From Pseudomonadota bacterium (GTDB lineage: Bacteria > Pseudomonadota > Gammaproteobacteria > DASZBR01), in the NCBI GenBank assembly GCA_021777765.1, contig JAJYDF010000018.1, forward strand, positions 1 through 64,000: DNA of 64,000 bases, written 5' to 3'. The notes under the pieces were generated by a model. It ran no database searches. It was not told the origin of the DNA and worked only from the letters and a program-made list of their open reading frames with translations. Positions within the stretch are counted from its first letter, which is position 1, and every line of letters starts with the position of its first letter. This document shows, one piece after another, positions 63,691 to 64,000 of this stretch. The translations under genes and the position numbers were made by a program.

Positions 63691-64000
63691 ATGCGAAAAG
63701 TTTTTTGGGAAAATCCTTATCAACAGAGTTTAATGACTAAAGTCGCTGCGGTATCAGGTAATCGGATTTTAGTGGAAGATACCATTGCATTTTCTTTTTC
63801 TGGTGGTCAAGAAAGTGATAAGGCGACGATTAATGGTCATGCTGTGATTAATTCAGAAATTGATGGCAAGTTGATTTATTATTTTGTTGAAGAAGGACAT
63901 AATTTTAAAGTTGGAGATGAAGTAAAGATAGAAATTGACTGGGCACGGAGATATCAGTTAATGCGACTCCATTTCGCTGCTGAATTAATTCTTGAATTAG
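63691..64000 (+). CDS. Alanyl-tRNA editing protein, AlaX-like (partial)
   Basis: The gene runs off the window after 103 codons. TAGGAGA lies seven bases ahead of the ATG. The visible part has a beta-barrel region (FWENPYQQSLMTKVAAVSGN, FSFSGGQESDKATINGH) and then IDWARRYQLMRLHFAAELIL, the start of the AlaRS/ThrRS-type editing domain. AlaX proteins hydrolyse mischarged Ser- or Gly-tRNA-Ala. The usual HxxxH metal pair is only half visible: the histidine of MRLHF is followed by Glu where a second His is expected. Confidence 0.85.
   Translation, partial: MRKVFWENPYQQSLMTKVAAVSGNRILVEDTIAFSFSGGQESDKATINGHAVINSEIDGKLIYYFVEEGHNFKVGDEVKIEIDWARRYQLMRLHFAAELILEL

Overview
The window is AT-rich bacterial chromosome from a gammaproteobacterium. 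The conserved blocks support this: accBC, yceD-rpmF-plsX-fabHDG-acpP-fabF-mltG, a cytochrome oxidase assembly set, dapA-bamC, priA, potABCD and cysE-cysK. I infer the order Legionellales or a similar host-associated relative. The reasons are two perfect CTTAAT-N5-CTTAAT direct repeats (the PmrA-box pattern of Legionella and Coxiella) in front of effector-like genes, a patatin phospholipase, an ankyrin protein, a pentapeptide-repeat gene, many decayed genes and several short-repeat families. Species cannot be fixed from the sequence alone.

Layout. 0.1-9.8 kb: accBC (-) diverges from the fatty-acid and lipid cluster (+). 9.8-19.6 kb: accessory DNA with a DUF4239-type membrane protein, a composite pseudogene, a two-gene operon (patatin plus unknown) behind a PmrA-like box, a broken VOC gene, a PA0111-like oxidase-assembly protein, a twice-frameshifted membrane-protein gene, a pentapeptide gene cut by in-frame TAA codons, and an unknown protein. 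19.7-36.1 kb: mostly housekeeping (ctaA, ctaB, sco, tdk, two tandem MFS transporters, phoH-type PIN/ATPase, bcp, gcvR, dapA, bamC, tRNA-Ser(CGA), priA, hydrolase, thioredoxin-like protein). 36.1-37.6 kb: an ArnT-like glycosyltransferase on the minus strand. 37.9-49.9 kb: one giant gene of about 3,975 codons. It has a complete SecA-like motor core and a J-domain-like HPD motif inside otherwise unrecognised helical sequence, and a PmrA-like box stands upstream. 49.9-64 kb: hslO, rsmE, apaH, an unknown His-rich-tail protein, cysE-cysK, three small lipoproteins, a small secreted protein, an ankyrin protein, potABCD and the start of an AlaX-type editing protein.

Repeats fill most gaps. There are four families: a REP-like arm that is often paired head to head; a CCGGAC...GTCCGG element; a long palindrome whose two copies differ by compensated base pairs; and a roughly 190-200 bp element with GTAGCCTGG ends, one copy of which sits nested inside another inverted-repeat element. 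The strongest leads are the giant SecA-like protein and its apparent co-regulation with the patatin operon. All functions are read from sequence motifs; no database search was possible.
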